NCBI GenBank assembly: GCA_964451715.1 | Contig: CAYVIZ010000003.1 | Location: forward strand, 1 to 59,430 | From: Tiamatella sp964451715 | GTDB taxonomy: Archaea; Thermoproteota; Thermoprotei_A; Sulfolobales; Acidilobaceae | Direction: 5' to 3' | Length of the DNA stretch: 59,430 nt | Shown: piece after piece, positions 1 through 9,375 of the stretch | Numbering within the stretch: the first letter of the stretch is position 1 | Layout of the letters: each line of letters opens with the position of its first letter | Notes under the pieces: model-generated | The model's database searches: none | The model's input: only the letters and a program-made list of their open reading frames with translations | Told to the model about the DNA's origin: nothing | Position numbers and translations under genes: made by a program

Positions 1-404
1 TAGGCTTGGCTATATGTTACGATATGAGGTTCCCCGAGCTTTTCAGAAGCTATGCAGTTAATGGGGCCCAGCTAGTTATAGCTCCCTCGGCTTGGGGCAG
101 ACCTAGGCTACACCAGTGGAAGAGTATAGTGGTGGCTGAAGCCGCTATAAACCAGTTTTTCCTTATTGCAGTGAATAGAGTAGGGTCCAGCACTATGGGA
201 GAGGAGTTTGCTGGCCATAGCATGGCAGTAGACCCGTGGGGTGATGTTATAGTAGAGCTTGGAGAAGATGAATCTCTTCTACTAGCGGATATAGATACTA
301 GTATAGTTGAGCCTGTAAGGAGGAGGCTTCCCATATTAGAGGACTTTGAAGAGAAAAAAGAGCTAAAGGTTTATAGTAATATAAGAAGATTCAGCGGCGC
401 ATAA
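1..404 (+). CDS. Carbon-nitrogen hydrolase (nitrilase superfamily), C-terminal fragment
   Basis: This is the C-terminal 130 or so residues of a nitrilase-superfamily amidohydrolase, cut by the window start; the reading frame stays open to base 3. It keeps the nucleophile motif (ICYDMRFPEL, with the catalytic Cys) and the downstream GHSMAVDPWG segment typical of omega-amidase-like members. Family enzymes cleave non-peptide C-N bonds of amides with a Glu-Lys-Cys triad; the Glu and Lys residues lie upstream, outside the window. The apparent TTG start at base 6 is only an internal codon. Its 3' end overlaps the convergent phosphoesterase gene by 14 bases. The substrate cannot be assigned. Confidence 0.9.
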   Translation, partial: GLAICYDMRFPELFRSYAVNGAQLVIAPSAWGRPRLHQWKSIVVAEAAINQFFLIAVNRVGSSTMGEEFAGHSMAVDPWGDVIVELGEDESLLLADIDTSIVEPVRRRLPILEDFEEKKELKVYSNIRRFSGA

Positions 405-2523
405 CCAAAGCTACACCTATGATTACTATAGCCACAACGACCGCGGCGCCTATAAGCTCTATGGAACTCATGGCGGACTCTGATTCAGTGTGTTCTGTGG
501 TTGATGATGTGGCAGTAGTAGAAGCACTACTTGTATGGGTTTTCGTGGTTGTTGTGGTAGAAGTTGTAGTCATATGGCTTGTGGTTGTAGTGCCTGTGGG
601 TTGTGTTGAAGTCGTATGTGATGACGTAGTAGTCGTTGTCTCCTCCCCAACTTCTATATGTATAGGCATGTGTTCCTGTGCGCCCTGTTTCTGCTCTAGT
701 TTCACTCCTGAACTTGTTATGTGTAGATCGTAGAGTACTTTATGGTCAGCTAGATCGGTTACTTCGAGCCCGACTTTCATATCGCTCTTCTCCACTTTAA
801 GATTTACGAGATAGTATTTGCCGCTCGTCTTCACGTTATAGGAGTTCCCGGTTTCCGGGTTATATGCCTTAACGCTCTTTATACCCCATCCAGAGTCACT
901 CACGTCTAGGTAGACTGTCAAACTAGAGCCTACTCTAGGCTTCTTGGGTAGAGTCATCTTTATAGACGCCTTAGGAGGCGTTTCATCTGTTGTGGTTGAG
1001 CCCACCAGCATTACATGAGTTCCATTCGGAGCGTTAATTCCGAGGAGTAAGTAAAGATATCCATCCCCCGGATTCAACTCGTCTAGGACCCTTATCGTCC
1101 CCTTATCATCGTAGTTGACTAGATAGAAGCTTGGCTTACTAGGGGAATTCCATGGAACACGTATCACTGTTGTATTGGAGACATCGAGGTATCCTAGAGT
1201 GTTCTCTACCTCTAATGCGAAGGTATTTGCTCCCTTAGGGCTGTAGAAGTCAGCGTAGAAGTGTCTAGGCCATGTATCCTGTACGGGTATAGATAACTGG
1301 GGATAGTAGCCTCCCCCTGTCCTCTTGACGGTATGTGTAACGGGAACTTTGAATGTGGGTGGCGCGAAGGGAAACCTCACTGTATCGTTAGGGTAAACGT
1401 CTATAATCTGGAAGCCATTATATATCTGGTCTGCATGCGGGCCTCCCGTCGTTGTCGTTGTTACAAACCATGTTCTATATCCTGTTCTAGCGCTGGTAAA
1501 GTTGACCATACTATCGCTGTGAACATGGCCCTGTAATGTCAGTACAACCCTGTAGTCTTCTATCGTTTTAAGAAAGTCGAGTGAGACCTGGGGATTCTTA
1601 CCATACCAAAAGCTCGTGCTGAGATACTGGAGTAGCCGCTGATCATCGTAGGCTGAGGTCAGGTTTCCATGATGCCAGAAGAATGGGTGATGGTATCCTA
1701 CTATTTTTATGGGCACATCTTTATTCTTGTTTAGCACGTTCTGTAGAAAGGCTAGCTCCTCAGATGTGATAACATTTCTTTCCTTCCCGGTATTGAGCCC
1801 TACTACTAGGATCTTGTTACAGTAGTTTCTATACCAATACTCAGGTGCTATGTATTTCTTGAAGAAGGGTGTGCCGGTTTGATCGCTTTCATGATCATGG
1901 TTCCCCGGATTCTCGAGGGCAGGTATGCCGTAGAGAAACATGCTTCTATGCATCACATAGTGCTTGGCCTGGAGCTCGGAAGCTGTATCTGTAGCGTCAC
2001 CTGTACCTATGTAGAGTTGCACTCCGAGCAGTTTTGCCAGTAGGACGGCTGAGATGTAGTAGTCGGGGTGAAGGTCGAAGTGCTGGTCTGTTAGATGAGC
2101 TATCCTCACAGGTGTAGGACAACTGTTGGAGACCCATATAGATTGTGGTATCCTATATACACCATTGTCGCTTATTACGAATAGATCATAGACTCCTTCA
2201 GGCGTATCAGCAGGAATAGTTAAGGTTACAGTATCTCCCGACTGACTTGTCTTAAGAGTCTCATTAACCGGTACGAGCTTATCACCGTTCTGCTCTACTG
2301 AGAATATATATGCGTCATTAACCTTTAACTGGCTCCTCAAGTGCAGCGTCAATTTATCCCCAGGTTTCACATGTGCAGTATAAGCGGTTAGAAGGTCGAT
2401 GAAGGGGCTTGGGGCTTCCCATCCCAGTGGGTGATTAGATTCGCCTTTTACAGTGCCCACCAAAGGAGTCATATATAGCGATATTAGGAGAAGAGCGGCT
2501 AGTATGATACCCTTTTTACTCAT
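391..2523 (-). CDS. Membrane-anchored extracellular metallophosphoesterase
   Basis: 710 residues. An N-terminal signal peptide (about 1-27) is followed by a beta-rich domain, then a calcineurin-type metallophosphoesterase domain (about 140-370) with HLTDQHFD, GDATD, GNHDHE, GYHHPF and GHVHSD metal-binding motifs. After further beta-rich sequence comes a Thr/Ser-rich linker (about 625-680) and a C-terminal transmembrane helix ending in MRR, so the enzyme is displayed outside the cell on a probably glycosylated stalk. Family members hydrolyse phosphomonoesters or phosphodiesters; the substrate is unknown. ATG start with GGGGGTTAAG upstream. The ABC importer next door could take up released products, but that link is inference. 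Confidence 0.85.
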   Translation of the reverse strand: MSKKGIILAALLLISLYMTPLVGTVKGESNHPLGWEAPSPFIDLLTAYTAHVKPGDKLTLHLRSQLKVNDAYIFSVEQNGDKLVPVNETLKTSQSGDTVTLTIPADTPEGVYDLFVISDNGVYRIPQSIWVSNSCPTPVRIAHLTDQHFDLHPDYYISAVLLAKLLGVQLYIGTGDATDTASELQAKHYVMHRSMFLYGIPALENPGNHDHESDQTGTPFFKKYIAPEYWYRNYCNKILVVGLNTGKERNVITSEELAFLQNVLNKNKDVPIKIVGYHHPFFWHHGNLTSAYDDQRLLQYLSTSFWYGKNPQVSLDFLKTIEDYRVVLTLQGHVHSDSMVNFTSARTGYRTWFVTTTTTGGPHADQIYNGFQIIDVYPNDTVRFPFAPPTFKVPVTHTVKRTGGGYYPQLSIPVQDTWPRHFYADFYSPKGANTFALEVENTLGYLDVSNTTVIRVPWNSPSKPSFYLVNYDDKGTIRVLDELNPGDGYLYLLLGINAPNGTHVMLVGSTTTDETPPKASIKMTLPKKPRVGSSLTVYLDVSDSGWGIKSVKAYNPETGNSYNVKTSGKYYLVNLKVEKSDMKVGLEVTDLADHKVLYDLHITSSGVKLEQKQGAQEHMPIHIEVGEETTTTTSSHTTSTQPTGTTTTSHMTTTSTTTTTKTHTSSASTTATSSTTEHTESESAMSSIELIGAAVVVAIVIIGVALVMRR

Positions 2524-2680
2524 GAGAACTTAACCCCCTGATCCCGCTGTTCCATGTAGAATAGGGGCTTCTTCCTCCATTATTTTATATTTTTAGCCAT
2601 AACCGACATGAATCGCCTTAACTGTCCTGATTAATAGGCTTCCTACTATAATGCATGTTTCCACTATGGGAGAAGGCTGG

Positions 2681-3763
2681 CTATGTTTTGCTCCATGGGA
2701 GTATTATTGTATCGTTTACACCCACCTTGACCTCTATCAATTCACCTGGTGACGGAGCATTTCCAGGAGGCATGTAGAACAGTAGTTCCACCCCGTCTTT
2801 GGCTATGCCCCTTACTTCTACGTGGCTCCCGGCAAACATCGACAATGAAACCTTAACCCTTAATGTATTCAGCTCCTCGTCCCTAGGTGGATAAAGAAAA
2901 CTCTCCGGGCGTATTATAACACCTACTGTATCTCCATGCTTCAGAGAGCCTGCGTCAAGCTCTGGATGCGTGATCCCTTTAAGTTTCAGGCCTGAAACAT
3001 CGACTGTAACAGTTCCATCCTCTAAACCTACAATCTGCCCCTTCATAAGGTTGCTTCTACCTAGAAACGTGGCCACGAAGATGTTTCTAGGCCTATAGTA
3101 AACTTCGTCAGGTGTTCCAACCTGCATTACTCTACCCTTATTCATTATAGCGACACGGTCACTCATTGTTAGTGCTTCTTCTTGGTCGTGTGTAACATAG
3201 ATAGTCGTTATTCCTAGCTCTTTCTGTATCCTCTTTATTTCCTCTCTCATGCTGAGCCTCAGCTTTGCATCGAGGTTACTCAAAGGCTCATCTAGCAATA
3301 GTATACTAGGCTCTACAACCAACGCCCTAGCCAGCGCAACCCTCTGCTGCTGGCCCCCGCTTAGCTGGGTAGGATAACGGTTCTCCATACCCTCAAGCCG
3401 GATAAGCTCCAGTACTTTTTTGACGCGTTTGTTTATCTCGTCCTTAGACATCTTCCTAAGCCTGAGACCATACGCTATGTTGTCATACACCGTCATATGA
3501 GGCCAGAGGGCGTAATTCTGGAACACCATAGCGGTATTCCTCTCATAGGGCTTCAGGAAGGTTACATCTTTGTTGTCAAAGTATATTCTACCCTTATCAG
3601 GGTACTCGAATCCTGCTATGAGCCTCAGAGTAGTGGTTTTCCCGCAGCCGCTTGGGCCTAGGAACGTGAAGAACTCTCCCTCCCTTATAGTAAGCGTGAG
3701 ATTATCTACGGCAACAACTGTCCCATATATCTTAACCAGCTCCTCTATCCTTACTTCGGTCAA
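2681..3763 (-). CDS. ABC transporter ATP-binding protein (MalK/FbpC/PotA type)
   Basis: 360 residues. The nucleotide-binding domain has Walker A GPSGCGKTT (about residues 37-45), Q-loop VFQNYALWPH, signature LSGGQQQR, Walker B ILLLDEP and switch His in YVTHDQEEA. A C-terminal TOBE/OB region (about 240-360) resembles regulatory domains of sugar, iron(III), thiamine and spermidine importers. The TTG start is set by the site GAGGTG, which overlaps the stop codon of the upstream permease gene, so the two are translationally coupled. It energises the fused permease. No solute-binding protein is adjacent, so the substrate is open; FbpC-like iron or thiamine uptake is a guess from architecture. Confidence 0.9.
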   Translation of the reverse strand: MTEVRIEELVKIYGTVVAVDNLTLTIREGEFFTFLGPSGCGKTTTLRLIAGFEYPDKGRIYFDNKDVTFLKPYERNTAMVFQNYALWPHMTVYDNIAYGLRLRKMSKDEINKRVKKVLELIRLEGMENRYPTQLSGGQQQRVALARALVVEPSILLLDEPLSNLDAKLRLSMREEIKRIQKELGITTIYVTHDQEEALTMSDRVAIMNKGRVMQVGTPDEVYYRPRNIFVATFLGRSNLMKGQIVGLEDGTVTVDVSGLKLKGITHPELDAGSLKHGDTVGVIIRPESFLYPPRDEELNTLRVKVSLSMFAGSHVEVRGIAKDGVELLFYMPPGNAPSPGELIEVKVGVNDTIILPWSKT

Positions 3764-3775
3764 GTGCGTTTCACC

Positions 3776-6064
3776 TCATAGAGATATGAATGCATAGCTC
3801 TGGCGGAGGCCTAACACGATTATAACCACAGCTATGAGCTGGATTATTATTAATATGAAGCCTAGGGAGGCTAGGTCATATGATGCCTGAACAGAGGCTA
3901 GGCTTGTCTGTTTCATATACCAGGTGAGGGGTGCTTTCGTGGTATCAGACGACATTCCTCCTAAAGTAATGCTTACACTGACCTCCGTTGAGGCATATAT
4001 GAAGCCTAGCAGGACGCCGCTCAGTATGTTTAATAGTATGAGCGGGATCACTATAGAGACTACTACACGTGACCTTGAGGCTCCAAGGTTCATAGCAGCC
4101 TCCTCGAGGTTCACATGTGTTTGCTGCAATCCTGCGAATAGGCTTCTCGCAACGAACGGTATCTTCCTTATTCCGTAAGCAAGTACAAGCACATACATGG
4201 GATTGTAGACACTGGGGCTTGTAGGATCCAGCGGGGTGCCTTTAAATATTCCTGTAGAATAGAAGAAGAACAAGCCAACCGCCACTACTAGTCCCGGTAT
4301 TGCTATTGGAAGAGTTACAAGGGCGTCTAGCACAGTCATGAGCTTCCACCTGCTCCTCGATACAGCGTAGGCGGCCGGTATTGCTATGGTGAGCATCAGT
4401 AGCAGTGAGAGGCTTGCGTACACTATTGTATTTCTTATATACACGTTTATATCAGGCGTTGTAAGCACCCTCAATAGATGGCTTAGCGTAAACCCGTGCA
4501 GGCTGAACGCTCCATCAGGCTGGAGCAATCCTAGGGTTATAAGAATGGTTCCCACCTGTGGGACGGATGCGAACCCTAGTATCGTGAGGAGCACTATGTA
4601 GACAACTGTAACGCCTATAGGACCCAGCTTCCTCTCCCTAGGATGCCATCTGCCGCCCTTTGATATCATGGCATATTGTTTCAGGCTTACATAGCTTCTT
4701 ATAACCGCGAATCCCAGCAATGCAAACATCAGCAAGACAAGCCCTAAAGCAGCTATCTCTGGTAGAATAGTGGGTTTGCCGGCGGAGAGAAGAAGCTTAT
4801 TATATATCTGGTAGCTTATCAGGTTCCTTTCGTTGAAAACTATGGGTCCTGACAGGTCTTCGAGGCTAAATATGAGCACCAGTATAGCACCCGCGGCTAT
4901 ACCAGGCAATGCGAGTGGGAGGGTTACTGTTCTGAACAGTTTAAAACCTCTGGCTCCAAGGTTTTCCGCCTGCTCTTCTAGACTAGGGTCTATGTTTGTC
5001 AGTGAGGAGAATATGTTCAAGTAGGCTATTGGCATATAAGCCATTATCTGTAGGAATATAACTCCGGCCAGCCCGCCGAGGTTAATCCTCCATGGGAGAA
5101 TTCTGAGGTAGTCGTGGAGTATAACTGAGCCTATGCCATTATAGCTGAAGAACGCTTTTACGGCTAAAGCATTGGCGAAGGGTATTATGAACATGGGTAC
5201 GAGGACGAGTATTCTGAAAACAGACTTACCCGGAAACCTGTAGCGGGCCATTATAAAGGCCACCAGTAATCCTAGAAGGGTGGCTGATATGGTTACAATA
5301 GTCGATACGAGAAGCGAGTTAACCAGTATGCCATGGTTATAGGTCACGCGTGCACCTCCAAGATACAGTACTGGTACTCCTCCGACATTCCTTACCTCGG
5401 CGAACTTACCTATGGGTACATCTCTGACGTAGATTCTCGATGTAAATATCTGCTTAAGCCAGTATAGGTGGTCTCCCGCGAACTCTCCTGAGGTAGGGGG
5501 AGTGAAAGCCTTCATGACCACTATAGTAACAGGGATGAGAAGGAAGACAGTCATCATGAAGAGTGGATAAGCGGTAAACACCGCCATAAGCTTGTCTATC
5601 CTTTTACTTAATGGAACACGGTGGACCCTATATTTCAATCGTAGTTCCCTGGCAATCCTCCTCTTCTTAATTGATTTACTTGTTTCCTCTGCAATGAAAG
5701 CCGTCAGTCCTATTAGAGAATCAGTTACGTACGTTATTGATATCAGTGCTGCTAAATATAGGATTCCAGCTCCATTTACTTTGAGTGATAGAATGATTAA
5801 GGAGTATATCATACCTATAAGAAAGGCTAGTTTGTTGGTATTGTACCTGTAATTCTCGGAGAGCGATACTCTGTGTGAGAGCTTCCTGTAAACAGCGAGG
5901 AAAACCCCGGCAATAACCGAAAACGCTGCTCCAGTATAGTATCCCGTGTATCCATATATCTCCATGAAACCCACGGTTAGTACGAGTAAGTATACAATCA
6001 TCTCTGGACTATAGAGTTTAGCCGTGACACCATCGTCTACAGCTGACCGTTTTCCTCCTGCCAT
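3776..6064 (-). CDS. ABC transporter permease, two fused permease domains (FbpB-like)
   Basis: 762 residues, about 14-16 predicted membrane segments. After an N-terminal region with extra helices (about 20-200), two BPD_transp_1 domains lie in tandem. Each has an EAA-type coupling loop: first EEQAENLGARGFKLF, second LEEAAMNLGASRSRV. Fused double permeases of this kind are typical of iron(III) and thiamine importers (FbpB/ThiP). One chain therefore supplies both halves of the channel, with the downstream ATPase as a homodimer. Start ATG with AT-rich sequence upstream facing the divergent gene at 6158. No periplasmic-type binding protein is visible next to it. Confidence 0.88.
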   Translation of the reverse strand: MAGGKRSAVDDGVTAKLYSPEMIVYLLVLTVGFMEIYGYTGYYTGAAFSVIAGVFLAVYRKLSHRVSLSENYRYNTNKLAFLIGMIYSLIILSLKVNGAGILYLAALISITYVTDSLIGLTAFIAEETSKSIKKRRIARELRLKYRVHRVPLSKRIDKLMAVFTAYPLFMMTVFLLIPVTIVVMKAFTPPTSGEFAGDHLYWLKQIFTSRIYVRDVPIGKFAEVRNVGGVPVLYLGGARVTYNHGILVNSLLVSTIVTISATLLGLLVAFIMARYRFPGKSVFRILVLVPMFIIPFANALAVKAFFSYNGIGSVILHDYLRILPWRINLGGLAGVIFLQIMAYMPIAYLNIFSSLTNIDPSLEEQAENLGARGFKLFRTVTLPLALPGIAAGAILVLIFSLEDLSGPIVFNERNLISYQIYNKLLLSAGKPTILPEIAALGLVLLMFALLGFAVIRSYVSLKQYAMISKGGRWHPRERKLGPIGVTVVYIVLLTILGFASVPQVGTILITLGLLQPDGAFSLHGFTLSHLLRVLTTPDINVYIRNTIVYASLSLLLMLTIAIPAAYAVSRSRWKLMTVLDALVTLPIAIPGLVVAVGLFFFYSTGIFKGTPLDPTSPSVYNPMYVLVLAYGIRKIPFVARSLFAGLQQTHVNLEEAAMNLGASRSRVVVSIVIPLILLNILSGVLLGFIYASTEVSVSITLGGMSSDTTKAPLTWYMKQTSLASVQASYDLASLGFILIIIQLIAVVIIVLGLRQSYAFISL

Positions 6065-6157
6065 CTATACATAGCCCTTTAATAGCTTGTGGAAAGATTC
6101 ATAATTATTAAATTATTCTCCACCTGCCAAACAAGCTAACCAGGAGGGATCCAGCTA

Positions 6158-6637
6158 ATGGCCACATCTAGGCTTGCATGCCTCGACACAGACAAGGCCG
6201 ATACGGCTAAGATACTGGCACTAGCATTCCTAGTAGTGCCTTCCATAGCCTATGCCTTCATAGCAGACCCTGTGAGAGGCGGTTGGTCACTCATATTTCT
6301 CGGGGTTTCCTATCTGGCTACCCTGACCATATTCGAAAACGTTCCCAGATGGTTTTCACTTTCACTAGCCCTATCAGTCCTCCTATCAGAGTATGCTATT
6401 ATAACCAGAGTACCTACGCACAAAACAGTCCTTCCATTCATCATCGTGGAAGCCAAAAACGTGAACCATCCAGGCATAGCAGGCCTCTATTCCAGCTTCT
6501 ACATAGACTTCGGCCAGGTCTTTCTAGCAGTCGAGATTGCACGTATACTATACAGGTGTAGGAGGCAGGTAAGGGATAACAATTATAAACCTGGCATGAA
6601 CGCATCAAATAATACGCCGGACGCCGCGGTAGTATAG
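6158..6637 (+). CDS. Small integral membrane protein, unknown function
   Basis: 159 residues with four likely transmembrane helices (about 17-38, 46-64, 68-86 and 112-135) and a basic cytoplasmic tail. I do not recognise the family. The ATG is preceded by AGGAGGGATCC, a good ribosome site. Its last codons and TAG stop overlap the first 15 bases of the tRNA-Glu gene, so the C-terminal tail is encoded by the tRNA acceptor and D-arm sequence. Either the transcript is processed by RNase P at that point, or the true stop lies in what was once intergenic sequence. It is divergent from the ABC permease. Confidence 0.55.
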   Translation: MATSRLACLDTDKADTAKILALAFLVVPSIAYAFIADPVRGGWSLIFLGVSYLATLTIFENVPRWFSLSLALSVLLSEYAIITRVPTHKTVLPFIIVEAKNVNHPGIAGLYSSFYIDFGQVFLAVEIARILYRCRRQVRDNNYKPGMNASNNTPDAAVV

Positions 6638-6700
6638 CCCGGCCAAGTATGCGGGCCTCTCGAGCCCGTGACCCGGGTTCAAATCCCGGCCGCGGCACCA
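6623..6700 (+). tRNA. tRNA-Glu (anticodon CUC), CCA encoded
   Basis: Read directly: acceptor GCCGCGG (6623-6629) pairs with CCGCGGC (6690-6696); anticodon stem CGGGC/GCCCG encloses the loop CTCTCGA, giving anticodon CTC, which reads GAG codons; T-arm stem CCGGG/CCCGG encloses TTCAAAT. The discriminator is A6697 and the 3' CCA (6698-6700) is encoded. The D-stem GTAT/ATGC is short but usable. There is no intron. It overlaps the end of the preceding membrane-protein gene. Confidence 0.96.
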
Positions 6701-6724
6701 ACCAGGCTGCGCGGGTTCGCCTAG

Positions 6725-8371
6725 TCACTCGAAAGCCTCGAGGACCTCTCTCATCAAGTTCATTCTTCTTTCACGGAAAATACGTGGATCCATGAGCTTA
6801 GGCTCACCTCTTATGACGGGCTTGAACTCCATCTTGGATAGAATATGTTTTTCTATGTCCACGCCTGGCGCTATTTCTTCTAGTAGTAAACCCTCGTCTG
6901 TTAAGCGGAACACTGCTCTCTCCGTGATAAATAATACTTCTTCCTTCCTATGCAGGTTGCTTCCAGAGCATAGAACCTTATACACGTGGTCGACGAACTT
7001 CACTATGTTCCCGTCGTTTATTATCTGGAGGCCTTTATCTGTAACCCGTATGTCCTGTTTTCCTGCTGTGAAGAGGCCAGCGAAGTATACTCGTGGGCTG
7101 CCAGTGGCGATGACCGGGAATCCTCCGGGGCCAGGCATTCTTCCAGGTAGGATACTCGAGTTAACGTTTCCATGACGGTCTACTTGGAGGAAGCCGAGGC
7201 TGGCCGCATCCAGGATGCCGCCTTCGTATACCGTGAATTGGTCGGGCATAGGTATTATTGCATAAGGTCCTATTGATGCGCCGAAATCTTCTCCGCTGAG
7301 GGCTCTTCCTCCCCAGGGGCCTGACTCGATGGTCACAGCTAGCAGGTCACCGATTTCCTCCTCCATTGCCACAGAAGCCACCAGGGATGGTATTCCTATT
7401 CCCAGGTTGACTATTAACTGGCTCTTACTAGACTTGAACAGCTTGATGAATTCTAGGAGGACTCTTCTCGCGACAACCTTGCGCGGGGTTAGCCCCATTT
7501 TCCCGCGACCCCCGGTCTCCGGGGGTATTATCTCACCCGAGATTCTGGGGTCATAGACTATGTTAGCCGTCTGCCTGTGCAGCTCAGGGTTCTCCGACAC
7601 GACCACATAATCCACCAATGGACCTGGTACCTGTACACACTTAGGATTCAGGCTTCCATAACGCGCTACCCTCATCACCTGAGCTATCACGAGACCCCTA
7701 CGAGGACTCGCCTTGGCTGCTTGGGCAATGTTTAACACGGTTCCAGTCATGGCTTCTCCTTCGAGCGTTATGTTCCCTATCTCGTCCGATGTGGTGCCTC
7801 TTATAAGGGCTACATCGGGCTTGGGCGCTTGATAGAATAAGTACTGCTTACCTCCCAACCTAACATAGTCTACCTTAGCTGTCCTCTTCTCTTTAGCCAA
7901 CTCGTTAAGGGCACCACCATCGTTTTCGGGGTCTAGGAATGAAGCTATACCAACCCTGCTTACCACGCCGGGCCTGCCTGAGCCTACTTCCCTGAACCAA
8001 TACGCCATTATGCCTATGCTCCATGTATAACCTTCAATTATATTCTCAGATACCAGTTTTTGGAGATTGGGGCTCCATCCTAGGAATGGGAGTAACACTC
8101 CTCTTATGAAGCCATGATCCCCTTCTTTAATCATCTCTGAGGCCACGAAATCCAAGCCTCTCCCAGGGCTTCCGGGAAGCGTATCTGATATTATGAAAAG
8201 CTCCCTTGGATGCCCTGTCTCTCTATACAGCCTGTATAGCTCCCTGATCAGGTATTCTGGTGTGAGAGACATGTTGAAACCCGAAATCGCGACAACGCTC
8301 TCGTCTCTTATCCGGGAAAGAGCTGTGGAGGCATCGACGAATTTATTCCTACGGATCAAATTGATTATCAA
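6725..8371 (-). CDS. Acyl-CoA:carboxylate CoA-transferase (type I, propionate/acetate CoA-transferase-like)
   Basis: 548 residues, the length of fused alpha-beta type I CoA-transferases. The N-terminal half begins with the VVAISGF-type segment; the C-terminal half carries the catalytic Glu in TIESGPWGG (about residue 348), which forms the covalent glutamyl-CoA thioester. Family enzymes move CoA between acyl-CoA and a free carboxylate such as acetate or propionate. Start TTG behind GAGGGCAGGG. With the acyl-CoA dehydrogenase and EtfABCX genes of this window it fits short-chain or branched-chain acid metabolism. The exact acyl substrate cannot be read from sequence. Confidence 0.85.
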   Translation of the reverse strand: MIINLIRRNKFVDASTALSRIRDESVVAISGFNMSLTPEYLIRELYRLYRETGHPRELFIISDTLPGSPGRGLDFVASEMIKEGDHGFIRGVLLPFLGWSPNLQKLVSENIIEGYTWSIGIMAYWFREVGSGRPGVVSRVGIASFLDPENDGGALNELAKEKRTAKVDYVRLGGKQYLFYQAPKPDVALIRGTTSDEIGNITLEGEAMTGTVLNIAQAAKASPRRGLVIAQVMRVARYGSLNPKCVQVPGPLVDYVVVSENPELHRQTANIVYDPRISGEIIPPETGGRGKMGLTPRKVVARRVLLEFIKLFKSSKSQLIVNLGIGIPSLVASVAMEEEIGDLLAVTIESGPWGGRALSGEDFGASIGPYAIIPMPDQFTVYEGGILDAASLGFLQVDRHGNVNSSILPGRMPGPGGFPVIATGSPRVYFAGLFTAGKQDIRVTDKGLQIINDGNIVKFVDHVYKVLCSGSNLHRKEEVLFITERAVFRLTDEGLLLEEIAPGVDIEKHILSKMEFKPVIRGEPKLMDPRIFRERRMNLMREVLEAFE

Positions 8372-8446
8372 GACCCTGCCCTCGAATTTAATTAGTTATT
8401 GGTGATTAATAAAAATAAAAATAGAAACCGTAATCGAATCCTCTCC

Positions 8447-9337
8447 TCATATACACCTTTTTTCACTGCATACTTTCCAGGGCATATACTCGGTATTATA
8501 CGCGGCAATCACAACACCGTCAGCAGATGCTAGTATGAACCCTGCAGAGCCTGCTCCAAACAAGTCTGTGAAGTTCGCGAACACCTTTTTAACACCATTC
8601 ACAGCCGAGTCCTCGTATGCAATTGCTATTCTATAGGACAAGAGGAACCTCGAGATATACTCCCCTATACCCGTGGCTACTACGCCTGTTTTACCCGTGG
8701 AGTAGAATCCACCGCCGACAAGCGGCGAATCACCCACTCTCCCCGGCATTTTAAGCATCAAACCACCTGTACTCACAGCAGCGACGGCATTGTCATCGGT
8801 AACAATCACGGCACCAACCGTATCCCTCTTGAGAAACTTCTCGTTCGCTTTCAAGTAACTCGGCATACCATGCTCTCTGGCCTTGATCCATTTTTCTACT
8901 CTGTCCCTACAGGGACCTGGATGCGGCGCCAAACCCTTTCTGGCGGCTAGAATATCTGCTCCCCATCCCGTCAGGAACGTATGCGCGGTTTCACGTAATA
9001 CTATGAATGCCAGCCTAATAGGGTGCAGGGGGTAAGAGACGTTGGATACAGCCCCGTAATCCATATGCGCTCCATCCATAACACCGGCATCCATGGAGAT
9101 GCCTCCATAATAGTCGAGAGAGCTCCCCTTGCCAGCGTTCAATAGACAGGTATCCTCTAGAACTTCTACAGCCTCCACAACAGCCTCTACAGGATCCTCC
9201 CTACTTCTATTTAATCCCTGAAAAGCTGATGACCTGAGTATTCCGTCGATCCTAGGATCAGGCTGTCCCCAGGATCCAGCGCCTCCATGATTAACAATTA
9301 CGGGTAGATCCTCTATTCTTTCAACGTATATCTTCAA
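8447..9337 (-). CDS. Isoaspartyl peptidase/L-asparaginase (Ntn-hydrolase, plant type)
   Basis: 296 residues. Starts with the beta-strand VIVNHGGAG and contains the self-cleavage site DTVGAV followed by STGG, GRVGDSPL and GGGFY, the signature of the Ntn-hydrolase asparaginase_2 family. The precursor autocleaves before the Thr (about residue 172), which becomes the N-terminal nucleophile of the beta subunit. It removes beta-aspartyl residues from peptides formed by isoaspartate damage, which is frequent at high temperature, and can hydrolyse asparagine. TTG start; alone between the CoA-transferase and the mannosylglycerate gene on the same strand. Confidence 0.92.
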   Translation of the reverse strand: MKIYVERIEDLPVIVNHGGAGSWGQPDPRIDGILRSSAFQGLNRSREDPVEAVVEAVEVLEDTCLLNAGKGSSLDYYGGISMDAGVMDGAHMDYGAVSNVSYPLHPIRLAFIVLRETAHTFLTGWGADILAARKGLAPHPGPCRDRVEKWIKAREHGMPSYLKANEKFLKRDTVGAVIVTDDNAVAAVSTGGLMLKMPGRVGDSPLVGGGFYSTGKTGVVATGIGEYISRFLLSYRIAIAYEDSAVNGVKKVFANFTDLFGAGSAGFILASADGVVIAAYNTEYMPWKVCSEKRCI

Positions 9338-9375
9338 CGAGTAGCCCAGCTTGAATATAAGGCTTTTATAGATGG

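Noticed and set aside
480..660. Short tandem repeat or minisatellite
   Set aside because: Degenerate Thr/Ser codon runs of a protein linker, not a DNA repeat with a fixed unit.
419..733. Open frame on the plus strand with valine-rich sequence
   Set aside because: Antisense shadow of the Thr/Ser-rich stalk of the phosphoesterase; ACC/ACT repeats give valine codons on the other strand.
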